Shown here: positions 25,601 to 36,210 of the stretch, one piece after another | Numbering within the stretch: position 1 is the stretch's first letter | How the letters are laid out: the number at the start of each line of letters is the position of its first letter | Assembly (NCBI GenBank): GCA_003999685.1 | Contig: CP021224.1 | Location: 372,001 to 436,000 of the forward strand | Reading direction: 5' to 3' | DNA: 64,000 nucleotides | From: Taiwanofungus camphoratus | Lineage: Eukaryota > Basidiomycota > Agaricomycetes > Polyporales > Taiwanofungaceae | Position numbers and translations under genes: made by a program | The notes under the pieces: generated by a model | What the model was told of the DNA's origin: nothing | Database searches by the model: none | The model's input: the letters and a program-made list of their open reading frames with translations, nothing else

Positions 25601-25794
25601 CTCTGTAAAAAAGCGTAGTCAACGTTTGTGCAAAATTTGCAGGGCAGTCATGCACTGGTCGTACAAACTGACGATAGGTTGACTGGTGTGTGGCTGTCCT
25701 GCGACTGACATATTCAGCCACCGAGGAATTCAACTAGTTATGCCATTTTGGTACCAGAAAGGCAACTAAGGCCAACCTTCGTTTTTTTACAGAG
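25601..25794. mobile_element. MITE 1 (non-autonomous DNA transposon, 194 bp)
   Basis: Terminal inverted repeats: the left end CTCTGTAAAAAAGCG at 25601 matches the right end, whose reverse complement is CTCTGTAAAAAAACG, ending at 25794. Flanking duplications are GGTGAGC (25594-25600) and GGTGAGT (25795-25801), a 7-bp target site duplication with one mismatch. No transposase is encoded. The terminal sequence is shared with MITE 2, so both use the same transposase family. A 7-bp duplication does not point cleanly to one superfamily; hAT-like (8 bp) is one possibility. Confidence 0.8.
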
Positions 25795-25808
25795 GGTGAG
25801 TCGTGACA

Positions 25809-26043
25809 CTCTGTAAAAAAGGATAGTCAACCTAGTCACAAACCTAGTCCCCAAATTGCACCAATGGACTAACTAGTCATTTTTCTTGAATGCCACTGTC
25901 CAAATTTGGAGAAAATAGTCACGTATTAGTCAAGGTGTAGTCGATTCAAGCGACTAATGCGTGACTATGCTCCCTGATACAGTCACCATAATAGTCACCT
26001 GGCGCAATTTGGGGACTACGGTCGACTATCCTTTTTTACAGAG
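25809..26043. mobile_element. MITE 2 (non-autonomous DNA transposon, 235 bp)
   Basis: The left end CTCTGTAAAAAAGGATAGTC (25809) and right end (reverse complement CTCTGTAAAAAAGGATAGTC, ending at 26043) are identical over 20 bp. The similarity continues inward: both arms carry TAGTCCCCAAATTGC, with a small insertion in the left arm. It is flanked by a perfect 7-bp duplication CGTGACA (25802-25808 and 26044-26050). The interior is rich in TAGTC/GACTA motifs and has no coding capacity. Only the two duplications separate it from MITE 1. It lies about 110 bp beyond the 3' end of the LUFS gene at 26163. Confidence 0.88.
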
Positions 26044-26162
26044 CGTGACAGGACAACTGCTAGATAAGCAGTGCCGAAGAGCTGTAAGGTAAGTTATTGA
26101 GGCAACGAAAACACAAATTCGAACACAAGATATAGTACCAAAATAAGTCTAGAATTATTAGA

Positions 26163-27856
26163 TCATTTTATGAGTCGCTCAACACTTTCCTCAAATTGCA
26201 AGTCGCCGCCTAAGTCAAATTGGCTCGGGGTGCGGTCTAAACTCGGAAAGAGCTCAGACATTTGGTTGGCATCTAGCTCGAACGACGCAGCAGCATTTTC
26301 AGAGTTTTTCGAGATCATTGAGTCATATGCGGCGAGAGCTGAGGACCATGGTATGTCAGCCGCGCCGGGTCTAAGCGTTGGAACAGGGAGGGAAAATACG
26401 CCTTGTCCCGTAATTTCACCAGCAGGTTGTTGAGACAGGTCGGGAAGAATATCCGGCATCCAGATATTATCACTGGAGTTGTGGTCCTGTATTTGTGACA
26501 CGCCGTTGATGCCAGCCCTCGGCCAGACGCCCAAAGCATCAGGCCCCAGCTGCTGGTGAACGAGGCTGGCGTCCATTCCTGCTATATCATGGCCTGCACT
26601 ATCCCGTGGTAGGGTGTAATTCACGAACTGTTGATATAACAAGGAAGACAGGGTAGCAGGAATGCCGGAGACCCCATTGTGTATCGCATTTTGGATGCAG
26701 TTATCTGGCAAGTCAAGTGCCGCCTGGTTGTGCTGTCCCTCGTTTCCTAACGTCTGTGGCCATCGTAACCACGACATTAGCCCTTGTCCTGCCGGTGCAG
26801 AGACAACATCTTCACTGACCATTTCGATATCCATGAGTTCACACATTTGAGGCGAAACCGTCTGCGTCGTCCATTGACTGTCCATATGTCGCGTGCCCAA
26901 TCCGATATCATACACATTTTGCACTCCTTGCCCACTGGGAATACCACCAGACGCATGCTCTATCACTTCGTACAAGACCTGCTGCTGCCGGTTCACTGCG
27001 GGTCCTCCATACTGTGATACGTCCAGAGCGGCTGGGCCATTCACCAACGCCGAAGCGCATGGTTTCGAGATGTCTTGAATCGAGTAGAAGTCTGTGTCGT
27101 TTCCGCTCTGGCCAGACGGCAAATGTGGCTCGTCCTTGGGCCACATCGCCGCTTCTCCTGCAGAAACTGAGGGTCCGAAGCACTCGCCGGTGAAATCGTA
27201 TGCTCCTTGAATGTGTTGATAATCAGGCACTGTGTGACCTTGTGGATTAGAGCCCTGCCCCGCATCCAAGTTGTAAGATGATGAAGGATCAAGGGACCCA
27301 AGTCGTTGCGCTTGTCCCTGGACGTTGGGCATGAACGGAATCACTTCTTCCGCTTGATCTTCTTGTATGTAATGTTCATGAGCCCGATCATGCCAACGTC
27401 TCTGGGCTGCTTTCTGATGCTGCAACACCAGTTTCGTCATAAGTTATGAACTGTCAGTAAAGCGAGTCGTACGTCTACGTATATTCGGGCGTCTGCGCAC
27501 GCCGACTCGCCTCTCTGAGTCTGGTATAGGGTCCAGAAGGTGCTCCACAATCTGTTGTCTATGAGCCAGCAAGGTTTCTCATGGACAAGTCTGAGACTAA
27601 CTCACTCAAATAGAAAACCCTGCCTGGCATCGATTGGTGGTGACAAATCGGACGAAATATTTGCTTCCGCCCTCAATTCACTGGCGGCGTTGATATAGCC
27701 ACTCTTGATACAGTGTTGGAGGATGAAGATGTCAAGCCTGCATGCCGGCGTGAATTAGTATCAGAGTAAAGGACAATCAAGGACCATAACGAACGTGTCA
27801 CAACCTTGCCACGACCATGTATCAGAATCTGACTGACCAGCATTTATATCTTCCAT
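26163..27856 (-). CDS. LUFS-domain (LisH) putative transcriptional regulator, cluster copy 1
   Basis: ATG at 27856 (MEDINAGQSDSDTWSWQGCD). Exon 1 ends at 27795. Exon 2 begins LDIFILQHCIKSGYINAASE, a LisH-type helix pair, and ends in IDARQGFLFE. The next exon gives LWSTFWTLYQTQRGESA, the Trp-rich second half of the LUFS domain found in LEUNIG, Flo8 and SSDP proteins. The last, long exon starts HQKAAQRRWHDRAHEHYIQE and runs to a stop at 26163. That tail is acidic, Gln/Asn/Pro-rich and disordered, like an activation region. The apparent start MTKLV at 27440 is not the true start; the exon begins just after it at the acceptor before HQKAAQ. Family members act as nuclear co-regulators, so a role in transcription is inferred. 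The LisH sequence is the most divergent of the three long copies. Confidence 0.75.
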
Positions 27857-28392
27857 TTGGAACAGTACTGAAAAGGCGGACAGAGGAGCAGGCACAATGA
27901 GAGGTCTCTTCGACTCTCTAGATCAAGACTTGATAGAGCCGCAAGTTCATATCTGAAGGCAACATGAGACAGCTGATCCAAAGTCGATTGATTCGTTGGT
28001 GGTGGAATGTTAAGGTCGAGCAGCGTTGATAAGGACCACACGCAAATGTATCCCAAGAGAAGGGCTTACAGCGAGCCTAAGAGGACTCGATAGATACCTA
28101 GAGGCGTCTGCAGAGATGTCTAGATTGGCCATCATCAAGATATCCAGATATCCAGATATCCAGAGCTGGGCGCCGGTATGAGCCTGGTGATGTGAGATCC
28201 CTAGTGTGAAATGAGTGACTGCGTTTTCCAAACTTTATTCAAACTTGGAATACTAGCGCCAGCAGTGAAGTCGGATATCGCAACTCTCTTCACATTGCAA
28301 CCTGAGATCCATGCAAACCTGCTCGTAAACGGTGCACCTTCGAAGAGCCTGAATGTAATGCATCAGGCTAGCTTCCTGCTACATCTTCAATT
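27857..28392. other. Spacer in the LUFS cluster with a short 8-bp tandem repeat
   Basis: Upstream region of LUFS copy 1. It contains three direct copies of GATATCCA at 28139-28162. No supported coding region. Confidence 0.4.
28139..28162. repeat. 8-bp direct repeat, 3 copies
   Basis: GATATCCA repeated three times without interruption, about 280 bp upstream of LUFS copy 1. Confidence 0.7.
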
Positions 28393-28635
28393 TCACGACA
28401 ATAGATAGGACCAGTAACAAAGAGAAACTCGAATGTGCGGCGATTTCAAGTACGTCTTATGTCTCTCAAGCTGGGGCAAATGGTAATATATCACATACTT
28501 GGCATCATACGACTCGACGGTTGTATTGATCATCCAGGTTGGTAAGACATCCTTTCCCCGTCTTTTGGGCAGCTCCTTGTCAGCCCTCTTGATGGTTTCG
28601 TTGTTCACAAACCTATCATGCCAAGGCCATGTCAC
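28393..28635 (-). CDS. Orphan coding-like fragment
   Basis: A minus-strand open stretch reading WPWHDRFVNNETIKRADKEL and VLPTWMINTTVESYDAKY, with a possible intron beginning after DAK near 28499. A TATATAAA-like box lies upstream near 28.78 kb on the same strand. I do not recognise the family, and no in-frame ATG start could be fixed; an upstream ATG near 28.69 kb (MYGGMFRS) could belong to it through splicing. It sits between two LUFS copies but shows none of their motifs. It may be a decayed or lineage-specific gene. Confidence 0.3.
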   Translation of the reverse strand: MTWPWHDRFVNNETIKRADKELPKRRGKDVLPTWMINTTVESYDAKYVIYYHLPQLERHKTYLKSPHIRVSLCYWSYLLS

Positions 28636-28846
28636 CGTCCACGGTCAGCTTCGCTGGCATACTGAGCGGAACATACCACCATACATGTGGTGTCTTGCAA
28701 GCTAGACGTATTACTAAATAACATCAGGAAAATCCAACTTTTCCTTACAACAACTTACGACTTGTCGACTAAGGCGATCCGCGTTTTTATATAATGCGAC
28801 CCGTGTTCTTATGATTCCTTAACGTTCTTACTCGTCTTAAATAAGA

Positions 28847-29238
28847 CTATAAGACACGGTCAGCACAGTAAGGAAATTTGAAGTTTTGCTGATGGCCTAT
28901 GGGCAAAAGCGCTGCGCAAGTACTCCAAAACCTAGTGATGAAGATCTAGCACTGACTGCCGAAAAATGGCACCTGAATGACTTACTCGAACAGCAGACCC
29001 TGGACAGAGCCAACCGATGGTCGTATGTCAGGAGCAATGCCGGCATCGGCTCTCATGGCTGCGGCGGTTCTGTGTAATCCGCGCTTTTGAAGATATTCGA
29101 CAATATACACATTCAACCTGTGTATGCCAGCAAGAGATCAATATCTGCTAAATACACAAGACCAATGATAGCAAACATTTTATCATCCTCCAACAATCGA
29201 GGCACCGATAAATCTGTAACAGGCCTGACTGCGCTCAT
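28847..29238 (-). CDS. Mini LUFS/LisH protein, 92 aa, cluster copy 2
   Basis: Three exons fit in phase: 29238-29177, 29117-28986 and 28931-28847, giving exactly 93 codons with the stop. The start is MSAVRPVTDLSVPRLLEDDK. Then follows the LisH part LNVYIVEYLQKRGLHRTAAA and the linker ending VGSVQGLLFE, after which FWSTCAALLPIGHQQ replaces the usual WWSxFW segment, and translation ends. Both introns sit at the positions and phases used by the long copies, so this is a genuine homologue. The long activation-like tail is absent. It could be a LisH dimerisation-only protein that titrates its long paralogues, or a truncated copy on the way to loss. The sequence alone cannot decide. The reading frame is open throughout. 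Confidence 0.6.
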
Positions 29239-30251
29239 GATCTGCAGCAGCACATTAAATGCAGACAAGGTCAACGAAGGTGAAGGAGACTTTACGATGA
29301 TTCCTACAATCCAGCGGTTGTATAGATATTAAAAGAGGCGGTGAAGCCAGGTGGTAGTAAGGCCCAGGGAGCTTCTACTTATACACTTGATGACTTCACC
29401 GAGGCACTAAGAATGGCGTATGTGGTTAGCACCAAGCACCTTGAACACGGGCATGCTGAATCCGCAAATCCAGATATCCAATAGAAGCATGATGGGAATC
29501 AAAGTTGTGTCTACATAGTAAGTGACACAACGCGAGAGCCAGCAGTGCTCCGATCAATCGGTTATGAGTCATGAACTGATCGCGGTCCTCACAAAACATT
29601 CGTCAAACCAATGCAGCACTTTCAATTGCGGACACAGACATTGGGTCATGGACGATGTGCTCAACCACCTGATACACTGTTCTAACCTTATTACGCTTCC
29701 GCACCGGTCCGGGCGGCATCGTCGTTACGTGAGTATACGATATCTGGGGGATGACGAATTGCAGCGAAGATCTCGCGCGATGCGTACGCGTGAAACAATG
29801 AAGCTACAGAATGTATGACACAGGCAGACAGAGCGAGTAGAAAATTGATGACGGTCGACAATGAGCACTGAGAGTGAACACATACTGGAGACAACACTGT
29901 GGAAGGAACAATTAGTCAGAGCAGGAAAATCTAAAGTGACGAAAGCAATTGAAAAGATGATAGCATCGAGCCTTAGGCAGAAGGAACACCTCCGCGGGTC
30001 TGGTCCATGATGGTTATGCAAATATTACGGCAGTCCAGTTTCTCCGACAGTTCTTGAACGCTGCTGATGTATCTGATCAGACGGAACAAGCCCGAAAAAT
30101 TGCAGGGATACTGCAGCCTTCCCCCAATGCCTCTGGCACAAGCCATGAGATGACTAGATGACCGTAGGCATCCACGAGTGGGGAGAGCTCTGGCATTCGC
30201 CTGGCTGTCAGCGGAGAAGTAGCCAGATCACAATGGTTACATGCCGTCTCC
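29239..30251. other. Spacer in the LUFS cluster
   Basis: Upstream region of the mini LUFS gene and 3' region of the next copy. Short frames on both strands have no recognisable content. No RNA gene was seen. Confidence 0.4.
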
Positions 30252-32117
30252 TCAAACAGAATTGAGGTGCACCCAGAAGTCCTTGAATTCGTCCTCGGGT
30301 TCGTCTATAGGCATCAACTGCGTAGACACATTCTGGGAGGGGCTGCGGGTCATTGAATCCGAAATGACCGACATGGATATATGGCTCGAGCAGCTTGGAG
30401 GTCCGGAATCGTCAAAAATAGATGTGGGGGAAAATGTGATTTTGTCTGCGTAAATTGCCCTCGAGGTATAAGGCGGAGGGTCAGCAACTTGGGCGGCAGC
30501 ACCATCAGCAGATACTTGTGCATGCTCTGACCATGCAGCAGCCTCCTGGGTGGAGGTGCTCGACTGAACGTCCGTCGCCGGCACGTTGTAGGGTATGTGA
30601 CCACCATTCAGAACGGGGGTGTCCCATGATGTACCCTCACCGAGTCCAAAGAATAAGATGTTGTGATTAGTGCTGGACAGCGACGGTTGACTGTTGGAAA
30701 ACGCCATCGGCGAGCTGGATACGCCGCCCGACAACACCGATGGAACTTCAGGACTACCTAATTGTGGTCCAGAAAAGGATAGCTCCGCGGGTCCAATGGG
30801 CGGTGGTTGTAATGACAAACGTCTTGGCCGGGATGGCCGTGACCGCTTCCTGTGGTGCGTATCATTGATCTCTGGCAGATGCTCGAGCTATATGCGGGGA
30901 AGACTACATCAAGTAGGATCATAGATCAAGGTAAATGTGCCCATACATTGAGCCTTTGCGTGTTCCTCTTCCGTTTAATACCTCGACACAACGTGGACTC
31001 AGATGGTTGACATTGCAAACCGGAACCAGGGGGACCAGGGAACGAACAACTAAGTCCCTCTCCAGATAATTTGTGCACCAACTCCATGTATGTCCTCTGT
31101 GCCATGTCTACCGTATTTTTCTGCTTTAAATGGTGTCAGAGAATGTACTCGCAGCCATTAGTAGCCGAACAACACAAACTCTTATGGTAGACGTCGAGAG
31201 GTTGTCGTCATCATCCACCCCGTGCTTTGCTTCTACCGGAGACCCAGTTTGGGTCATAGGCAGCAGGTCTCGAAAAAGTAATTCCTGTACCTGCCGGATA
31301 TTATTTGGAGGTTGGCGAATGGCTCGGGAATGATCGATTGTTGACATGAGCACACGGATCCGCTCCTGTCGCCGCTCCGAGTCTTCAGGCAGCTGTAAAT
31401 CTTGTTGAGCGACCTGCTCCGGTGAGCTTGAGGCCGTCACGGAATCACTTCGAGGTGACAAAGGTCCATACATGCTCGGAGGATGCACAGCGCGTCCTGC
31501 GTCTATCTGACCCATTTCAATGGTAGGGTTTGTATCATGAACTGCAGCGGCATCATGAAACAATGAAGAGGTTGGTTCGGGTGGCGAGTGGGAGGGAGCA
31601 CTCCAACGATCTTGCTGAGAAACTATACTTTGACCGGGTAGCCATTCCACAATTTCAAGTTGTTGTCCCTGACGCTACCACTGCAGTGTCTGATCAACAT
31701 TCACCTTCCGTGAAAGTGGGACCTACTTGTGTGGGTTGAGTTGCCCTCCTGAAACATGTCCAGAAAGCAGACCACCACCTGGCATAGAAAGTTCAGCTGT
31801 AACGAAAAAGTTGTGTGAGAAAGCAGTCACTCGAATAGTAGTCCCTCTTTGGCATTGATGGGCGGGATTGAGCCCTCTAGAATATCCGCTTCTGCCAGTA
31901 GTTGGCTGGCAGCCTTGTGAAATCCGCGCTTTTGAAAGTAATCGTGCAAATAAATGTTGAACCTACCTGTCATAATCAGTCACTCCAATCACATCAAGGA
32001 AGGTTTTGCGCACATCCTATCGCCGTCCCACACCGGTGGAGATCCTGGGGCAGATAAATTTGTAAAGCCAATAGGTAAATTCGCGGTCATTACTGGTGAA
32101 ATGACCGGTGGCAACAT
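30252..32117 (-). CDS. LUFS-domain (LisH) putative transcriptional regulator, cluster copy 3
   Basis: ATG at 32117 (MLPPVISPVMTANLPIGFTN). Exon 1 (104 nt, to 32014) ends in WDGDR-AT. Exon 2 starts FNIYLHDYFQKRGFHKAASQ and continues LLAEADILEGSIPPINAKEG to LLFE. Exon 3 gives WWSAFWTCFRRATQPTQ. Later exons are Ser/Pro/Gln-rich: VEWLPGQSIVSQQDRWSAPS, a helical stretch VQELLFRDLLPMTQTG near 31.25 kb, a basic block KRSRPSRPRRLSL near 30.84 kb, and an acidic end EPEDEFKDFWVHLNSV with the stop at 30252. The complete LUFS pattern plus a long disordered tail is the Flo8-like architecture, so a nuclear regulatory role is inferred. Exon joints between about 31.1 and 30.9 kb are not fixed. Confidence 0.78.
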
Positions 32118-33533
32118 TGAAGATAGACACAATCAAGCGATGAAGCTTGAAGCTCCTAATTAGTGGTTTTAATGGGAAACGACTTCATAACACAGACCAC
32201 CATACAGCAGACCTACTGAAATTTGACTGACAGGAGGGATTGGCGCCCTCGTCAGAAAGTACAGCAGGAAAGTGCGTGGTGGGAGAATTCTGTGAGAATG
32301 ATGAAATATGCTTGCATGTGTTCCATGATGACAAGTCAGCTCAAATTATATACCCAGGATGGTGCATTCCAGCGCTGGGTTGCTTGGGTGCACTGATAGG
32401 ACAAAGCAAATTGGCCGAAGTGGCAAAGATTGATATCCATATACCATAATGGGAGAAGGCAATGTTATTATGTTCCGATAACCCAAGTACTTCGAGTTCA
32501 AGGAATTCTAGCACCGCTCAAGTTGTCAACGCTGTACAATTAACTCTAACCGGGTTTCACCTTGAGATGGCCGCACAGAAGAACTCGTCAATTTGTTGGA
32601 ACTCGTGTTCAACAGTCCCTTCTGGAAATTCATACTGTTAGCCGCGGAGGAAATCAGGATGGGCGGATATCCACACAGGCCCTGCGCCTAGCCACTTGCA
32701 ATTGGTCGTATCGCCGGAGTCAATCGATCATATGACCTTGCTGAGACGCGGTGTTTATGCCACTTGCATGCGTCGCGCGGATTCAAGCAGGCGGCCTGTG
32801 TGAGTATTGAGATGTACGGAGATACGCTCGTCTGACTACTCTCACGTCCGGAAGAATTGAATCGAGCTTTGTGTTGTACATACGTCTGAAGACGTGTGCC
32901 TACCTCGCGTTTAAGTTGTGATCCACATGGAGCAATCCACCTTCCCTTCTTGCAGTAAACCACGACTCGTTATCACGCCCTGTTGACACCAGCTCCCCGT
33001 TCTTCGAAATCTGTCCACAGTTCCATTACTCGTGCTGGAGAACCCATATTTTATGGCAGTCCAGTGGCTCGATTAACAGATAACTCACGGTACCTTGAAA
33101 GCTTGTTGCTTGCTGTGGATCATAGATCGTGAGCAATTTCATCAGGAGTCTTATACCCTGCCAATTGCAGAATAACCTACCTTATTATATCAGTGCATTC
33201 TCAGTGGTATATAGGACCGCGAAGACATTCTGTACTCGTTATTATCAATCTTTTCATGCTGAATCTCTGAAGCCTGTCATCGACTCTAGGTGTATCTGCG
33301 TACTTTCGAGCACTGCAAGCGTCGAAAATGCACTCTTCGTGAATCCAATGTACACGAGTTTGGACCGGTCTTCTAAGCCAAGTGGTATTGCTAGTCTGAG
33401 ATACCATGAGGATTGCCCAATAACTTGAAGCAAAAGTTGCAAAAACAATTGCCAGCCAGTCTGACGAGGTCTTTCCAGGGCAAGGCACTTTATACTTTGA
33501 CCAGTCTTTGTAGCTAGAAGCTAGTCACGAGTT
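32118..33533. other. Spacer in the LUFS cluster, no gene supported
   Basis: About 1.4 kb with only short, unrelated frames on both strands. It includes the promoter region of LUFS copy 3 near 32.1 kb. Confidence 0.4.
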
Positions 33534-33845
33534 CTAGTGAATTCTTCGACATCTATCCTCTAGAGTGTAAGTGAGGTCAATCACAGCTTGTTCTGGCCAC
33601 AAGGAGCGACTGCACATAAACGACGCTATTGACAAGGTCTCTACAATTACCACCACAATGCGCAGGGACAAGAGGCTCTGCGAGAATAGTCCCTCGGGTC
33701 CGAGAGGAGGTTTCTTTGGTGATATCATAGCATCGTAGAGGTCCGCATGGGCCCTGGATTCTGAAATTGCTGGTCCCGTAAGTATGTACTGATTAAGCCA
33801 CAACACATACACGTTGATTAAACAACTTACGCGTTTTAATACCTT
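33534..33845 (-). pseudogene. Possible LUFS-domain relic
   Basis: The minus strand reads INVYVLWLNQYILTG, then AHADLYDAMISPKKPPLGPE and GLFSQ. This resembles the LisH segment and its end in the neighbouring copies (LNVYIVEYLQKRG ... GLLFE). The expected splice acceptor before INVY and a Trp-rich continuation are not apparent. The match is by eye and weak; a chance resemblance is possible. Confidence 0.25.
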
Positions 33846-34146
33846 GTCGCGAGGCCTTCGACTGCTTCGGACCTAGTAATGTAAGCCTAAGTTGCTGAAG
33901 CTAAGACATGAGCAGTCACTAGTAGCAACTATAATTTGGACGACGCGACTTGGATCGTTGACTTTGAACTGGACCTATCATGCTCTTCTCAACTAACGAC
34001 GAAATACAGGAGCCCTCCCATTCACATAGTTGCAACTTCCAAGACATATGCCAACAAATAATTTGGCATTCCATTCACCTGCAACCATTATTTCAACTTT
34101 TGACAAGGTTACATCATATTTACAACTAGAATTCACAATCGTGACT

Positions 34147-36210
34147 TTAGAGTATATACCATCCGCAAGTCAGAGGTGAACGCTGCATGTGATCAGGTTT
34201 ACAATCAAATCTCTCAGACTCACGATTCGCTCCACTGAAGGTTTCCTCTAGGTCAAGAGGTAGACCATGCGCATCCTCACCACACGATTTTGTATGAACA
34301 CTTCGGTGGACTGGACCTAAAAGGTCACCGAAACGCGTGTCAACCACTATCCTGATATTTTCGACTAGTTGGAAGGCAGCATACTGGGAGAGAACACGAG
34401 ACTCAGGGATGTTTGACGTGTGCATGATGATGTCCTTACTAGGCCCCGGGCATCCCATTGCATGTCGCTCAGCCGGCGCTCCAAGTCACTGAAAAAGCCT
34501 GCGGTAACATCGGGCAAAACTCTGCATACGACGTCAAAAGGTAGCTCTCTCGATACCACTTCTTTGCTGTCAGGGTCATGGAACTCCATAAATTTATCAA
34601 AAGCATTTGTGTCAATGCTCTCGGCATTCACCCACTCTTGAGATACAAGGTCGAATGCAAGGCTGGAAGATTTGCCAGATGCGATCCAGGAAGACATAAA
34701 CTCCACATTAGCCTGAGCTGTAGACCATGATACATCATTGGAAGGGCTGACTACTAACGAGGTCAGGCTGAGCTTAGGTGCCCAACCACGATGATCATCG
34801 TCTGCAAATGCTCCGTGTCAGGCAAGCGACCATCATGTAGTTTCAAAACAATCCGATCTGAACCCACCTTTCGATACAAGTGGGATTCTGAGATGCCGGA
34901 GGGATGGCCCAGCCGCTCTAAGAAGAGAAGCAAAGGAGAACTGCCATCCTGTATGATGAGGTCTCCCAAGAGCTAGGCTCTGTAGTGCCAGAGGATTCTC
35001 CATAGCCGTAAACCAATCACATATACCATTAATTTCTTCTGCGCCCATTGACCAAAGAGTGAGTGAGGTCAGTTGCAATTTGGCCGTAGAAAGCAGACCA
35101 AATCCATGTCGGGAAGATTGAGAAGGGTTCGTCCATTCTACGCTGCGTAGAGATAACCACGACAGAGATGGCAGAGAACAGATGAGACGCTGGAGTTCGC
35201 CAATAGTTTGAAACTTGCACACAGAAAGATTTAAGTTGGTCATCGTTGTGAACTGTGATAGAGACAGAAAGAAGCTGAAGTGAAGAGGTGCCTTCGCCGA
35301 AGCGAAATCTGCATCTCGAATTGTCATCCTCTCGAGTGCGGACATACTAATGCCGAGGACATGCGGAATAATATGTGCGTACGGCCGCTGGCCGTCTTCC
35401 GAAATGATTAAATTTCGCACATGGGAGAAGTATTGCCGCCTTGTATGTTCACCGTACAAGGCAGGCAGCACAAGATTATCAAATTGAGCACGATTCTGGA
35501 TATTCAGTTTTTGCAGAGCAGCAATGTGATTCACACTGCAAGCTGACCAGGAGTGGCATGTAAGAGCGCAAGCGAACAAAGACACGGGATCGTCCCATAG
35601 CAAGCCAATAATTTCATGTGTCAATTCCAGAGGAAGAATGAGAGCCTTGTCCTTCGAACATGGTGAGCGATTGTCTCTATCGATCTGGAGGGCGATAACA
35701 GAACCATCGCCAAGATGTATCCGTTTTCTAAGAGGTGGCTGGGCATTATCCCATTCACGCTGAGGACATCAGACATGTTAGCAGAAATGAAAGCTACGGA
35801 TACATTTTTGGTACCTTTCGCTTCTGGTGCGTTCTCGATGTTATTGCAGCCCCCTTTCTTGTAGCGCATAAATTTTGGGTCCGCTTCTGGACCCGATGCT
35901 TGTATATTGCAGGTCGTCTCTGGCGAAGTGTTTGTCTAGGCTGAGCAAACGCAGACAGGAGATTCACCCGCTTTTGCAGTTCTAGGCGACTTAAACATCT
36001 CGAGCAGTCTGAACGCTGTCGCGTGAGCTTTGTCATTTGTCCCACACGAATCGACAGCTCAAACAATGCGTCCTTTATACCTTGTTCTAAGGCATTGATG
36101 AAATGAGTAAGACGCCTGAGGATAGATTTAATGTCAGACTTACGCGCAGAAAGCCTCTGGTGTTGCAAACTTTGGCACGTGGAATGGCTGACGCAGGAGT
36201 GCGAACGCAC
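34147..36210 (-). CDS. F-box/LRR-type protein
   Basis: Probable substrate-recognition subunit of an SCF ubiquitin ligase. The F-box lies near 35.63-35.53 kb: LPLELTHEIIGLLWDDPVSL followed by FACALTCHSW. It is preceded by an exon ending THQKRK that splices in phase 0 to REWDNAQPPLRKRIHLGDG, and by a helical stretch further upstream (INALEQGIKDALFELSIRVG). Downstream come degenerate leucine-rich segments (FTTMTNLNLSVCKFQ, SLPSLSWLSLRSVEW, LQSLALGRPHHTG, LRHLRIPLVSK). An intron at about 34885-34830 restores KDDDHRGWAPKLSLTSLVV. A last intron near 34.44-34.38 kb joins to YAAFQLVENIRIVVDTRFGD, with the stop at 34147. The 5' start is uncertain; 36210 is the longest consistent choice. Basidiomycetes carry many such F-box genes, and no target can be inferred. 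Confidence 0.65.

Noticed and set aside
25539-25733. 64-residue minus-strand frame within MITE 1
   Set aside because: It starts and ends inside or beside a non-coding MITE and has no transposase motif.
26163-27440. Treating MTKLVLQHQK as the start of LUFS copy 1
   Set aside because: An upstream stop in the same frame and a clean acceptor just before HQKAAQ show that this is a 3' exon; the LUFS domain is encoded upstream.
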